Below are positions 13,306-22,223 of a stretch of 31,442 nt of DNA, piece by piece (within the stretch, counting starts at the first letter, position 1; each line of letters begins with the position of its first letter). The notes below the pieces were generated by a model. That model was not told where the DNA came from, searched no databases, and saw nothing but the letters and a program-made list of their open reading frames with translations. Origin of the DNA: a virus; the IMG/VR virus record IMGVR_UViG_3300031787_000551, positions 1 to 31,442 of that record, one strand, 5' to 3'. The position numbers and the translations under genes were made by a program.

Positions 13306-14541
13306 CTAGCCCGCCGATTCGACGGTGACAGATGCGGAAAGAAGATCGCGGCGGCGCGGATCACTACACCGGATGCGCCAGACACGGGCGCGGGAAGACC
13401 CGAGACGGTGAAAGCGGATGCGCTGTGCATAGGCACCTAGCGCGCCCATCGAGCCTTCGCGCCAGTTCGTCCAGTTTCGTCCGCCGTCGTCGGAATACTG
13501 TAAAACGACTTTCTGCTCGGCGTTGCCGTTGCCGCTGCCGGTGTCCATGACAAGCTCAAGGCCGGAGAAAACCAGCCGGTGCTGCGAGTCCGAGAACACG
13601 CCCGAGGTGCGCTCGCATACCAGCGGGCCGCCCGCCTCGTCGTAGGCGTCCCATGCGAGTTCGTAGATGCCGCCGCTGTAGATATCGCCGGCAATCCACT
13701 TGCCGCTCCAGCGTTCAAGGTGGCCGATGCGCCAGCCCGGAAGGCCCTGCGACTCGCGGCGGTGCCAAAGTCCGGTGGACGCATCGAAGCCGAACGTCAC
13801 GCCGTTAGGGAAGCCGAAGTAAACGACGCTGTGCCCCTCGTCTTCCCACGTGAACGCGAAGCACTGCGACCAATCCAAGCCGCGAATGGCCTGTTCAACC
13901 GGAGGCGTGCTGATCGGCGCGGGGTTGTAGCCCTGTGCTGAGTACATGCGCCCATCGCCGCCAAGCCAAAAGAGGCCGGCATTGCTGCGAGCGACCGCAA
14001 AGCGGCCAGCGCAGCCCACGTTCAGCACGGTTGAGCCGGCACGCTGAAACGTGCCGTTCAGTGCCCCGGTATTGACGAAAACTTCCGTGGTGTCGCGGCC
14101 AAAGACCCAAACCTCACGGTTGAAGACCTTTAGCGCCTGAATCGGGTCGGGGCGGGCTTCCGCCTGCGCGCGGTCAAAGCTGCTGTAGCTCAGCGCGTCC
14201 GCAAGGTCTGACCAGAACCAATAGCGCCCGAACGGTTCAACGCCGAGGATGAAGCCGTCTAGGAACTCGGCAACGAATGAGCCGGGAAACTGATCGTCGG
14301 TGACTTGGGCAAAAGAGCCGTCCGCAGTGTTGTAGACGTAGCGCGAAAACCCGTTGTCGATGGCGACTTGGTTTCCGCCCGCGACTTGGTTGTAATCGAT
14401 GCTAACGCGGCCAATGCCCGGAATCGTCCCACGAACTATCGCCTCGCCGCCAGGCCCAAGTTGGTAAAGTTTGTTTTCAGCCACGATTAACAGCGAGCCT
14501 TCGACATTGCGAAGTCCACGAATGGGGGCGGTGATACTCAT
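13306..14541 (-). CDS. P22 gp10-like packaged-DNA stabilisation / tail hub, main part
   Basis: The sequence starts MSITAPIRGLRNVEGSLLIV and contains FVAEFLDGFILGVEPFGRYW, FWSDLADALSYSSFDRAQAE and EVWVFGRDTTEVFVNTG, hallmarks of the P22 gp10-like family, beta-propeller-like tail hub proteins that close the portal after packaging. Family members normally carry about 50 more N-terminal residues, with a strand-rich INL...NWLP segment and a PGL motif. Those residues are found instead at the start of the upstream gene. ATG 14541 overlaps the stop of that gene by ATGA, so this gene supplies the rest of a split gp10 and is probably translated by re-initiation. Confidence 0.82.
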   Translation of the reverse strand: MSITAPIRGLRNVEGSLLIVAENKLYQLGPGGEAIVRGTIPGIGRVSIDYNQVAGGNQVAIDNGFSRYVYNTADGSFAQVTDDQFPGSFVAEFLDGFILGVEPFGRYWFWSDLADALSYSSFDRAQAEARPDPIQALKVFNREVWVFGRDTTEVFVNTGALNGTFQRAGSTVLNVGCAGRFAVARSNAGLFWLGGDGRMYSAQGYNPAPISTPPVEQAIRGLDWSQCFAFTWEDEGHSVVYFGFPNGVTFGFDASTGLWHRRESQGLPGWRIGHLERWSGKWIAGDIYSGGIYELAWDAYDEAGGPLVCERTSGVFSDSQHRLVFSGLELVMDTGSGNGNAEQKVVLQYSDDGGRNWTNWREGSMGALGAYAQRIRFHRLGSSRARVWRIRCSDPRRRDLLSASVTVESAG

Positions 14542-15917
14542 GCCAGTAGGTAAGTCCCGCAGTTAACTCCAATGGAGCTAGTCAGTCCGGTAGATTCACC
14601 AGCCGTCCACGTTACGCCGTCATCGCTGTAGTACGGGACCGGGGGCGCAAATGCGGCCGGAGGCCCAATCGCCACCCATCGGCCGCCGCCGTAGACAACG
14701 CACGTAATGCTTTGCGCGCCAATGTTGCTAGCCGTCCACGTAGCGCCGGAGTCATCCGTATACACGGCCTCGCCAGAAGCGCCGACAATGACGAACTCTC
14801 CGGCCGCCCCTGCGGCAATCCCCCTAGAAGTCGGGGTGTTTGACAGCGGGGCGACGAACGGCAATGTCTGGGGCGAACTCCATGACGAACCAGAGTTAGA
14901 GCTAGTGCTGAATCGCGGCACGCCGGAGCCGTCAAGGAAGGCCAGCATAAACGTGGTGCCGTCACAAGCAATGCCACGGCTGCCGCTAGTCTGAGTGCCG
15001 GACACGGTGCCAGCCGCAGCGAACGATGCGCCGCCATTGGAACTAACGCGACTCTCTAGGCTGTTGACGAAGAACCCGACGATAGTGCCGGCGGTGTTGC
15101 GCGCCACGATTCGCACGGGCGAGCCGGTCGAGTTAGACCACGTTTCGCCGTCGTCGTCGCTGTATTGGGCATTGGTGTTGGTCGCACCAAGGCACCAGCG
15201 GCCGTCAACCTTGACCGGGCCGGAAATGTCAGTTCCAAAGGCGCGGGCGACGGAGTGCGATGTGAACGTCAGGCCGCTGTCAGTCGAGCGCAGAATGATA
15301 TTGCCGTCAGTCGCGCAAAGGATCGTCCCTTCCGCAGAAGCGGCGGCGCGCTGCGTGGCATTGAATCCGTATTCCAGTTCTTCCGCGTAGTCAAGCGACT
15401 CGCCAGAAACCGAAGTATCAGCGCCGGCAATGGCGGGCGAGAACTGAAGCGAGCGCCAGAAGAACACAAACCGGCCAGCAATCGGCACGGTAGAGATTTC
15501 TATATCGTCCGGCCGGGAATCTTCCTGACCATCGAAATCGGAAACCTTCGGCCTAAACGGATAAAGTCCAGCCGTGGTGGGCGTGCCGGTAATCGCGCCA
15601 GCGTTGAACGTCAGCCCCGGGGGCATTGACCCAGAGGCCAGCGAGAACGTGTAAGGCGGCGTGCCGCCCGTGGCGGCGTAGGAGAACGAATAGGGCGTTC
15701 CCACAACGCCGTCAGGGGCGAAGCCGACAAGCCTAAGCTGTTCCACTACGGACTCGCCAAGCGGCGAAAGCCCCGGCACGCCGCGCAGCTTCATCGGCGA
15801 GCGCGTGCCGCTCTCCTGCGCCGGAACGGGAAGCCAGTTCACCGTGTCTTGTGCTGACCACGGCAGCGACGAGTCTTTGTAGAACCCGCCGATCAGATTG
15901 ATCTCGCGGCGCGTCAT
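14538..15917 (-). CDS. gp10 N-terminal piece fused to Ig-like and Asp-box repeats
   Basis: A 459-aa protein. Residues 1-50 (MTRREINLIGGFYKDSSLPW, NWLPVP, GVPGL) are the N-terminus expected of gp10-like hubs. Residues 70-130 form a putative Ig domain (GVVGTPYSFSYAATGGTPPY, MPPGLTFNAGAITGTPTTAG). Residues 150-459 contain six Asp-box-like motifs: STDSGLTF (211), SDDDGETW (253), SSNGGASF (292), SSNSGSSW (339), TDDSGATW (387), SDDGVTW (431), indicating a sialidase-like propeller. The stop overlaps the next gene by ATGA. The start is in a TGATG overlap with the gp4-like gene. Likely a surface or carbohydrate-binding decoration inserted into the hub. Confidence 0.75.
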   Translation of the reverse strand: MTRREINLIGGFYKDSSLPWSAQDTVNWLPVPAQESGTRSPMKLRGVPGLSPLGESVVEQLRLVGFAPDGVVGTPYSFSYAATGGTPPYTFSLASGSMPPGLTFNAGAITGTPTTAGLYPFRPKVSDFDGQEDSRPDDIEISTVPIAGRFVFFWRSLQFSPAIAGADTSVSGESLDYAEELEYGFNATQRAAASAEGTILCATDGNIILRSTDSGLTFTSHSVARAFGTDISGPVKVDGRWCLGATNTNAQYSDDDGETWSNSTGSPVRIVARNTAGTIVGFFVNSLESRVSSNGGASFAAAGTVSGTQTSGSRGIACDGTTFMLAFLDGSGVPRFSTSSNSGSSWSSPQTLPFVAPLSNTPTSRGIAAGAAGEFVIVGASGEAVYTDDSGATWTASNIGAQSITCVVYGGGRWVAIGPPAAFAPPVPYYSDDGVTWTAGESTGLTSSIGVNCGTYLLA

Positions 15918-16270
15918 CAGAAGTACGCGGCCCGCGTCGTGGCGTCGATCTGCGTCTGATCGCGCAGCGCCCACAGGTCGCGCATACCTTCAGCGGATCG
16001 CGCAAGGGTCAGATCGGCGCGACTCTGCACGCCATAAGCCGCCATCAGTTCGGCGGCAATCACCTTGACGAGCGGGCGCATGAAGCGCGCCGGGATGACG
16101 CCGTCGAGGTCGAACGGGATCAAGCCTTCATCGTACAGCCCTTCCATGCGCTGCTGTACGATGGAATCCGTAGCCTCGTAGTCTTCGGCAGACGGCGACT
16201 CGTTCGGGTCGAGGATGCCGATTTCAATGAGGCAGTCGCGCACCAATCGCTGCCGGTTATAAGTCGCCAT
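15917..16270 (-). CDS. P22 gp4-like head-tail adaptor, 117 aa
   Basis: MATYNRQRLVRDCLIEIGILDPNESPSAED with YEATDSIVQQRMEGLYDEGL and ARFMRPLVKVIAAELMAAYG is the usual pattern of the P22 tail accessory factor gp4 family, which binds the portal after packaging and starts tail assembly. Length is shorter than P22 gp4 (about 165 aa) but common in related podoviruses. The gene follows the capsid gene and precedes the gp10-like pair, the same order as in P22. A GGAGG ribosome site lies before ATG 16270. Confidence 0.75.
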   Translation of the reverse strand: MATYNRQRLVRDCLIEIGILDPNESPSAEDYEATDSIVQQRMEGLYDEGLIPFDLDGVIPARFMRPLVKVIAAELMAAYGVQSRADLTLARSAEGMRDLWALRDQTQIDATTRAAYF

Positions 16271-16285
16271 GCCGCCTCCTTAACA

Positions 16286-16311
16286 GGGGGGATAGGAATC
16301 CCCATCCCCCC
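16286..16311 (-). terminator. Hairpin between capsid and gp4-like genes
   Basis: GGGGGGAT (16286-16293) and ATCCCCCC (16304-16311) form a perfect 8-bp stem with a ten-base loop immediately after the capsid stop. On the minus strand it is followed by TGTTAAGG, so the U-tract is weak. A partial terminator just after the capsid gene would raise capsid output relative to tail genes, a common late-operon device; this is inference. Confidence 0.5.
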
Positions 16312-16321
16312 GCATAGCCGA

Positions 16322-17407
16322 TTAGGCGTCGAGCGGAGCCGCGACGAAGCCCGTGACCATGCTCCAGTCTTTCGCCGTGGTGAGGTTGCCCTGCCCCCAG
16401 AGCACCTTTTCCACGCCGCGCAGCTCGTAGAAGCCAACGCCGTTTCGGAAGCCGTAGTCGTCTTCCTTGCGGACGGTGGTCTTGGTCGGCTGGGCATACG
16501 CCACGCCGAGCGCCTGCGCGCCGCAAAGGTAGACCGGAGCCACGCGAGCCGAGGCCGCGCCCACGTTGCCCGTCGCCGGGATTTCCGGGATTTCACGGAC
16601 AACGACGCCGTCCCAAAAGAGCGAGGTCGTTCCGGTGAACAGCGGGTTGTCGATGCTGCGCTCGCGGGCATCGCGATGCACGCTTTCAAGGTCGGTCTTG
16701 AGGTCGCGGAAGGCCTCGGTGCCGGCAAACAGCACATAGGTTTCCTCGTCCTCACCGAAGGTGAACGGGCGGATGCCTTCGCCGTTCGCCGTGATGGCCG
16801 ACTGTGCGCGACGCTTCAGCAGCGAGACGATGCTACGCGACAGGCGCATGGTGCCGGTGATGTTGGCGAGCGCCGTGGCGTGCGTGGCGTTGTAGAGCGA
16901 CACGCTATTGCCGAACAGAACGCGGTCAACGTTGGCGGCGTTCCACTGGTTGCGCTGGGTCGCCGTGGCAGTGGCGTAAGACACGCCCTGAATCGACCCC
17001 ATCGCGGTAATGATGTCGTTTCGCAGATAGCGGCCCGCCAGGTCCTTCAGCGAGACCTTGCCAGCGTCACGGATGGCGATTGGCGATGCCTGCTCTTCTT
17101 CCATGCTAACGACAACGGCGTCGCGCACCACGCGAACGGCGATGCGGTGGCCGTCGTTCGGCAGGGCCTTTTCAGCGCCGACAAGCGTGGTACTGCCGTT
17201 GTTCGGACCGGCTGCGGCGTTCAGCGCACCAACAAGCGGAATGGTGATCGCATCGCCCTGCTTCTTAGTCAGGTCATTCTGCACCTGAATAATCGAGTTC
17301 TCGGACGAACCCATGTACCGCTTGAAGCGGTGCTGGCGGATGTACTCCTTGAAGAAATTGGAGTCCCACTGCTTTACGCGGTTTGCCGCGCTTACAATCG
17401 TGGTCAT
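16322..17407 (-). CDS. Major capsid protein (N4 gp56 / Phage_capsid_3-like)
   Basis: A 361-aa protein between scaffold and gp4-like genes. The features WDSNFFKEYIRQHRFKRYMG near the N-terminus, QNDLTKKQGDAITIPLVGAL, AVRVVRDAVVVSMEEEQASP and DLAGRYLRNDIITAMGSIQG match the N4 gp56 / DUF4043 capsid family with an HK97-type fold. VVREIPEIP and FYELRGVEKVLWGQGN appear in the C-terminal region. It has its own ribosome site and short flanking gaps on both sides, as expected for the most highly expressed gene. It should assemble on the scaffold protein encoded directly upstream. Confidence 0.88.
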   Translation of the reverse strand: MTTIVSAANRVKQWDSNFFKEYIRQHRFKRYMGSSENSIIQVQNDLTKKQGDAITIPLVGALNAAAGPNNGSTTLVGAEKALPNDGHRIAVRVVRDAVVVSMEEEQASPIAIRDAGKVSLKDLAGRYLRNDIITAMGSIQGVSYATATATQRNQWNAANVDRVLFGNSVSLYNATHATALANITGTMRLSRSIVSLLKRRAQSAITANGEGIRPFTFGEDEETYVLFAGTEAFRDLKTDLESVHRDARERSIDNPLFTGTTSLFWDGVVVREIPEIPATGNVGAASARVAPVYLCGAQALGVAYAQPTKTTVRKEDDYGFRNGVGFYELRGVEKVLWGQGNLTTAKDWSMVTGFVAAPLDA

Positions 17408-17423
17408 GTTCTAGCCTCTAGTG

Positions 17424-18170
17424 TTATTTCGGGAAAAGTTCGGTGAACAGTTCGACGGGGGCTGCGCCCTTTGCGATGGCGGAGCGCGAACCGGCGAGGT
17501 CCGGGGGAATGGCTCGGGCGGCTGCGGCCTTGGCTTCCGCCTTGGCTACAAACTCGGATTCAAGCTCGGCCTTGATGCGCGCACGCATCTGTGCCTCATA
17601 GGCAACGGGGTCCTGCATCGACTCCATTGCCTTGATGCGCTGGGCAAGCTGATACGCGGCCTTCGCCGGGTTCGGACTGCTGAAAATCTGCTGGCGCAAC
17701 ACCGGGTTGTTCTGCACAACCGGCACTAGGCCTTCCATCAGCTCGTCGTAGTCGGGGAGGGAATCGCGGGCCTCGGCTTCCAACGCGGCGTACAGTCGGG
17801 CTTCCGCCTGCTGCTGCGCCTTGGTGACGACGTTGGAGACGTAGCCTTCCGGGTCTGCGTAAAAGTCCAGCGGCTGCGTCGGCGTCTGCGGCTGGGTCGG
17901 CTGCTGCCGCAACGCGGCAAGCTCGGCTTCCAATCGCTGGCGTTCGGCCTCGGCACGCTGGCGCTTTTCACGCTCCGCCTTGAGCGATGCGAGCGGGACA
18001 GTGGTGCTTTCCTTCGCTGGTTCGGGGGTCGGCGTCACCTCCGGCTCGTCTGCCGTCTCCGGCTCGCCCGTTTCGACTTCGGACTCTTCCGGCTCGGGCG
18101 TTTCGGCCTGCTCCGGTTCGTCCTGCATCATTTCGCTGAGGAAATCGTTGTCGTCCTTTTCGCTGGTCAT
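17424..18170 (-). CDS. Scaffolding protein, 248 aa
   Basis: The first 60 residues are very acidic (DDNDFLSEMMQDEPEQAETP, Glu/Pro repeats), followed by a coiled coil (SLKAEREKRQRAEAERQRLE), a central DFYADPEGYVSNVV region and a helical C-terminus ending AAPVELFTELFPK. This composition, and the position between portal and capsid genes, are those of phage scaffolding proteins, which direct capsid assembly and leave before packaging. GAGG precedes ATG 18170. No protease domain is seen. Confidence 0.83.
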   Translation of the reverse strand: MTSEKDDNDFLSEMMQDEPEQAETPEPEESEVETGEPETADEPEVTPTPEPAKESTTVPLASLKAEREKRQRAEAERQRLEAELAALRQQPTQPQTPTQPLDFYADPEGYVSNVVTKAQQQAEARLYAALEAEARDSLPDYDELMEGLVPVVQNNPVLRQQIFSSPNPAKAAYQLAQRIKAMESMQDPVAYEAQMRARIKAELESEFVAKAEAKAAAARAIPPDLAGSRSAIAKGAAPVELFTELFPK

Positions 18171-18259
18171 GTCTTGCCTCTAGTTCGACCGTCCGCCGTC
18201 GTCGCGCACCGGGGTTCATCCCGCCCCGAACGGGTCGCCCTTTTCCGGGCGCTGGAAAC

Positions 18260-18288
18260 GCGAAAGCCGACCGAAGGCGGCTCTCTGT
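18260..18288 (-). terminator. Hairpin with cTTCGg loop between portal and scaffold
   Basis: On the minus strand AGCCG, then CCTTCGGT, then CGGCT followed by TTTCGCGTTT forms a short stem capped by a CTTCGG tetraloop with one mismatch. It lies in the 137-bp gap between the portal stop and the scaffold start, in which no gene is seen. It may be a weak terminator or an RNA-stabilising hairpin. Confidence 0.4.
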
Positions 18289-18307
18289 GTGTGGTTGTTG
18301 GCTTGGG

Positions 18308-20245
18308 TTAGCCGAATGTCGCCATCGGCTCGGCGGGAACGATCACGGGGGCCGCGTACCGCTGTTGAACTTCAAGCATCTGCGCCTGTGCTTTCAGTAA
18401 CTCGGCCTGCGCCTTGATACGGTCGGCCTCGGCCTTCGCGGCATCGACCTGCACCTGCTGCTGCTCAATGGCGAGTTTCTGCGCCTCTAGCTGCGCCTGT
18501 GCGGCCATCTGCTGCGCCTGCTGCTGCGCCTGCATGGCAGCGGCTTGCGCGGCCTCTAGCGCGGCCTGCATCTCGGCCATCTGCGCCTGCACCTGCGGCG
18601 GGATGCCGCCCGACTTCAGGTGCTCGATGATGCGGTCTTTGTTCCGCAGGCTGGACGCCTCGATCACCATTTCCATCGGGATGGCGGACGGGTCGGCCTG
18701 CTTCAACTGAACCAGCGCCTCAAACTGCTCACTCTGGATCGTGACACTATCGGGGCCTTCATCGACAATGATGTCAACGTCAAGCGCGGCCACCTCATTC
18801 TGCACGCCCACCGGCTCGGCCATCATCGGGTCGGCCTGAATCTGCGCAAGCTGCTCGGGCGTCAAGGCCATCCCCCGCGCCTCGGCTTCCTTCACCAGCA
18901 TCTCGCCGCGCGTGATCGGCGTGTTCAGCCCAACCCATCGCAGGTTGCGCTCGTCGTCCGTGATGCGTACCCACTTCGGCCCCGTCCAATGCTGGCGGAT
19001 GCGGTTCCACACGCTGCGATAGACGCGCAGTGACCAATCGCGCAGGGCGTCGAAGATGATCGCCTGTTCACTCAGCGCAGCAGCCTGCGACACTTCCTGC
19101 GCGCGGCCACTCGGGGCCATCATGTTGCCTTCAAGCGACGGATTCACGCCGCTGGCGTCAATCTCGGCCTTAGCCTCGCGCAGCAACTCAAATTCGCCTT
19201 GGAGCGGCATCGAGCCATCGAGCAGCTCAAAGCGAGCGTTATGGCGCACCACGACGAACCCGTCGGGCTTGGCAAGCTCGGCCTTCGCCTGCGCCTTGTT
19301 CTCTACCGCGCCATCCTCGGCAACAACTTGGCGCATGGTAAGGCGGTGAAGGGCCTTGCTACGGCGCTTGTTGATCTCGTCCTGCGCCGACAGCATGGCT
19401 TTCACCGCGCCATAGCGGCGGTTCTCGCGGTCAACGTAGGCGGAAACGGCAATCAGCGGGCACTCGGGCCGGCCCTTGTCGTCAAGATAGGGCGAAGGCT
19501 GCGGGTCGCGCAGATAGCCGCCACGACAGAAGATGGCAGTGTGCCAAACGCCGCCCTCGAGGTAATAATGCTGCATCACGCGCACGCGCTTGCGGGCAGA
19601 GTCGGCCCACATGAAGCGCGGGCGATCCTCGTACGTGTCGCCTACGTCGTCGGAGTTGCCGCCATACGACGCCTTTATGTGTTCCTCGGCGTCGGGGAAA
19701 CGCTCGTAAAGCTCGGCCTCGTCCATCCAAATGACGACGCCCATGTACTTCGCGTCACTGAAATCACGCTGGCGACTGTGCGGATCGCGGTAGAAGCGGT
19801 CCCACGGGACCAGGTTGATCTTGATGTCAAACTCGCCCTTGCCATCCGGGACAACCGTCACCGTGCAGGCACCCGCACCCTCGATGATGAGGTTTTCTGC
19901 AACGTCCGACTTGATCGACGTAAAGCGGTTCTGCTCGCACACGAACCGCAGGGCGTCCGTCGCGGCATCGGCCTCGGCGTCATGCTTCGGCGTGCGCGGG
20001 TAGCACTTGGGATCGGTGCGGCCGCGCTTTTCAAAGCCGATCAGGCTATTGACCTTCGGCGCGATGCGGTTCGACACGATGACGGGCTGGCCGCGCTTTT
20101 GCAGCGACTCGATCTCGTCATCCGTCCACTGCTTGCCGTCGCGATAGTCGCGGCACTGCTCGGCGGTGTCGCGCTCTTCCTGCGTCTCGTCGATGGCGTC
20201 GCGGAACTGCTGTACGCAGCGCTCCAGCGTGTCTTTGTCTTTCAT
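18308..20245 (-). CDS. Portal protein, P22-like
   Basis: A 645-aa protein with the P22 portal pattern: RCVQQFRDAIDETQEERDTA, CRDYRDGKQWTDDEIESLQK, RGQPVIVSNRIAPKVNSLIG, then DRFYRDPHSRQRDFSDAKYM and YVDRENRRYGAVKAMLSAQD. The last about 100 residues are Gln/Ala-rich repeats of type AQAQMA/QQAQQMAAQAQ, the coiled-coil barrel of P22 portals. ATG 20245 is chosen because it overlaps the terminase stop by ATGA; an in-frame start four residues upstream is less likely. Twelve copies should form the DNA channel at one capsid vertex. Confidence 0.92.
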   Translation of the reverse strand: MKDKDTLERCVQQFRDAIDETQEERDTAEQCRDYRDGKQWTDDEIESLQKRGQPVIVSNRIAPKVNSLIGFEKRGRTDPKCYPRTPKHDAEADAATDALRFVCEQNRFTSIKSDVAENLIIEGAGACTVTVVPDGKGEFDIKINLVPWDRFYRDPHSRQRDFSDAKYMGVVIWMDEAELYERFPDAEEHIKASYGGNSDDVGDTYEDRPRFMWADSARKRVRVMQHYYLEGGVWHTAIFCRGGYLRDPQPSPYLDDKGRPECPLIAVSAYVDRENRRYGAVKAMLSAQDEINKRRSKALHRLTMRQVVAEDGAVENKAQAKAELAKPDGFVVVRHNARFELLDGSMPLQGEFELLREAKAEIDASGVNPSLEGNMMAPSGRAQEVSQAAALSEQAIIFDALRDWSLRVYRSVWNRIRQHWTGPKWVRITDDERNLRWVGLNTPITRGEMLVKEAEARGMALTPEQLAQIQADPMMAEPVGVQNEVAALDVDIIVDEGPDSVTIQSEQFEALVQLKQADPSAIPMEMVIEASSLRNKDRIIEHLKSGGIPPQVQAQMAEMQAALEAAQAAAMQAQQQAQQMAAQAQLEAQKLAIEQQQVQVDAAKAEADRIKAQAELLKAQAQMLEVQQRYAAPVIVPAEPMATFG

Positions 20246-21522
20246 GCCACCTTCCAATTGGATTCTTGTCCGTCGCCATCGCCGGGGCCGTAGTCGTCCA
20301 ACCGGCTGCGCCGCTTCGGCTCGTCGCCGCTTCCGCTGGCGTTGTGCATGTGGTCAAGTCCGCGCCCGATTAGGCTGCAAACGTCCACCGCGTCGTCTGG
20401 CCTGCCATCCTCGCCCGTGAAGCTGCAAAGCTGGTTCAGCAGGCGCGTGGCCCATAGAGGGCCGCTTGGCAGGTACACCGCGCCGGCAGACGCGCGAGCC
20501 GCGAAGCCCAAGGCGCGCTCCGCTTTGGCACCGGCAGACGCTAGAGCCGTTCGACGTGTGAACGTCTGCGTTTCCCTCATCCGCTTGGTGATCGACCCAT
20601 CCACCGCGCGAAGGATCACGCCCGCTTCCTCAAATGCGTTGAGCGGGCTCCACTTCTTGCAAAGCTCAATCCACGCATCGATCCACGTGGCGGGGTCGGT
20701 CTGGCCGTGCCACCAATCCAGCGCGTACAGGTCGCCGGTATCCGACAGGCCCCATACGCCGTGTTCCGTGTAGTCGCCGCCGTCAGGCGTCACCGCATAA
20801 TCGGACGCGATGTAAATCGACAGGCGTTCCGGCTTGCGCTCGTAGAACTTGAACCAGTCGCGCTTGAACAGGAGGCCCGCATTGCTGCGGCATTCGCCCT
20901 CCCACACATGGCGATAAAGGTCCTGATTCAGCCCCAGCAGCTTCCTGCGCTCTTTCTCTAGCTCGCTCGGAAACCACGGATTGTCACGCCAGTTCATCGT
21001 CACGACGAGTGTGTCGTCGTCGGGACGCTCGGCCAACTGGTGAACGAAATCATCCTCCTGGTCGGGGTTGTAATCCCACCAGAGTTCCGACCCCGGCTTG
21101 CGGATCGTCGGAATCAACACCGTGGCCGACCGCTCGGAAACGCTATGTGCCTCGGCAATCCATGTGCCGTCGAAGCCCTCATAGGACTTCAGACTGTCGG
21201 CGGTATGGTCGCGCAGGCCAGCGAAGGCGAATTCCGAGCCGTTAGCCCCACGGATGGAGTCGCGCAGTACCTCGAAGTGCGACGACAGCCCAAGGGCCGC
21301 AACCTGATCCTCTAGCAGCCGCTTTGAGGATTCCTTGATCGACTTCTGGACCTCGCGGCAGCACAGCCACCGGATCGGCTCGGCGTAAGCCCTTACGATA
21401 AGTAGCTGGGCGATGCTCCACGACTTGCCGGAACCCCGCCCTCCCCGCGCGACCTTGTGCCGCATCCGCTGAGTAGCGAACGGCAGCATCGGCCTCGGGA
21501 TTTGCACCCGAAGCGTGGTCAC
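20242..21522 (-). CDS. terL: Terminase large subunit
   Basis: A 426-aa PBSX/Terminase_3-type packaging ATPase. Walker A is RGGRGSGKS at 26-34; the Walker B region is GFDGTWIAEAHSVS, with Ala where a second acidic residue is often found (IEEAH). The nuclease domain begins IYIASDYAVTPDGGDYTEHG with its acidic residues, and a later acidic motif is RPDDAVDV. The last about 30 residues are charged and probably disordered. It overlaps the small terminase by ATGA and the portal by ATGA. The headful versus cos mode cannot be read from sequence; P22-like relatives use headful packaging. Confidence 0.93.
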   Translation of the reverse strand: MTTLRVQIPRPMLPFATQRMRHKVARGGRGSGKSWSIAQLLIVRAYAEPIRWLCCREVQKSIKESSKRLLEDQVAALGLSSHFEVLRDSIRGANGSEFAFAGLRDHTADSLKSYEGFDGTWIAEAHSVSERSATVLIPTIRKPGSELWWDYNPDQEDDFVHQLAERPDDDTLVVTMNWRDNPWFPSELEKERRKLLGLNQDLYRHVWEGECRSNAGLLFKRDWFKFYERKPERLSIYIASDYAVTPDGGDYTEHGVWGLSDTGDLYALDWWHGQTDPATWIDAWIELCKKWSPLNAFEEAGVILRAVDGSITKRMRETQTFTRRTALASAGAKAERALGFAARASAGAVYLPSGPLWATRLLNQLCSFTGEDGRPDDAVDVCSLIGRGLDHMHNASGSGDEPKRRSRLDDYGPGDGDGQESNWKVA

Positions 21523-21908
21523 TCGGCGGCCTTGGCCTCCACGGCCACAATCTCAACCCGGTTGACCGTGCGTACAGGGTTAGCAGCGTCACCGGACAGA
21601 ATGACATTCTTCGGCTCGCTGTAGTCCTCACGGAAGCGACACGACACGTTCTTAGCCCACAGCGAGGCGTTAAAGCCCTGCATGGTCAGGCCAGCTTGGC
21701 CCATGCCCTCCCACCACGCCTGCGCCTCGTCCCTCGCGTGTGTCATTGCGGCCAGAAATTCTGGATGCGAGGCCTCCCAATTTTGGATTGTGGCCTTGGC
21801 AACGCCTAGCGCGCTGGCAATCTGCGCCCGGCTCTTTCCCTCCATGCCAAGCTCGACAACCCGTTCGCAATACGCGGAGTCATAGAGCGTCGGGCGACCG
21901 GCAGCCAT
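21519..21908 (-). CDS. terS: Terminase small subunit
   Basis: A 129-aa protein with an N-terminal HTH: GRPTLYDSAYCERVVELGME followed by KSRAQIASALGVAKATIQNW (25-44), then EFLAAMTHARDEAQAWWEGM and GFNASLWAKNVSCRFREDYS, the regular pattern of phage small terminases. It recognises the packaging site and hands DNA to the large subunit, encoded immediately downstream with an ATGA overlap. Its ATG overlaps the preceding stop as TAATG. Confidence 0.88.
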   Translation of the reverse strand: MAAGRPTLYDSAYCERVVELGMEGKSRAQIASALGVAKATIQNWEASHPEFLAAMTHARDEAQAWWEGMGQAGLTMQGFNASLWAKNVSCRFREDYSEPKNVILSGDAANPVRTVNRVEIVAVEAKAAE

Positions 21909-22222
21909 TACGCAGCGACCTCAAAGACGCCGTCCTGAACGTGGACGCCGTCAGCCGTAAGGCGGTAGGCGTAGGTGCCCGGGAAAAGGGTTCGCTTCAC
22001 CTCGCTGGCCGTCACGGTGAACGTGACCTTCCCCAAGGCGTCACCCGTCGCGGGGAACGTACTCACCGGCACCTGACTGCCAAAGCGGCGCATGGACACC
22101 AGCAGCACGGGGGCAGACTCGCCCGTCAAAACGGCGCGGCCTTCCTCCGTGCGCACGTAAAGCGTCAGCGGCGTGTCCGCGTCCGCATACGCTTTGAGGT
22201 AGCCGGTAGTGGGGGTGCCCAT
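21908..22222 (-). CDS. Hypothetical beta-rich protein upstream of terminase, 104 aa
   Basis: A Thr/Val/Gly-rich, strand-alternating protein without charged helices (TPLTLYVRTEEGRAVLTGES, VTFTVTASEVKRTLFPGTYA, YRLTADGVHVQDGVFEVAA). It looks like a compact beta sandwich such as those of BppU-type or capsid-decoration proteins, but no family is firmly recognised. It stands at the head of the late operon just before terS. A structural or decoration role is plausible by context only. Confidence 0.6.
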   Translation of the reverse strand: MGTPTTGYLKAYADADTPLTLYVRTEEGRAVLTGESAPVLLVSMRRFGSQVPVSTFPATGDALGKVTFTVTASEVKRTLFPGTYAYRLTADGVHVQDGVFEVAA

Positions 22223-22223
22223 A

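Noticed and set aside
19199-20293. 364-aa plus-strand frame over portal and terminase genes
   Set aside because: It is antisense to a well-recognised portal protein.
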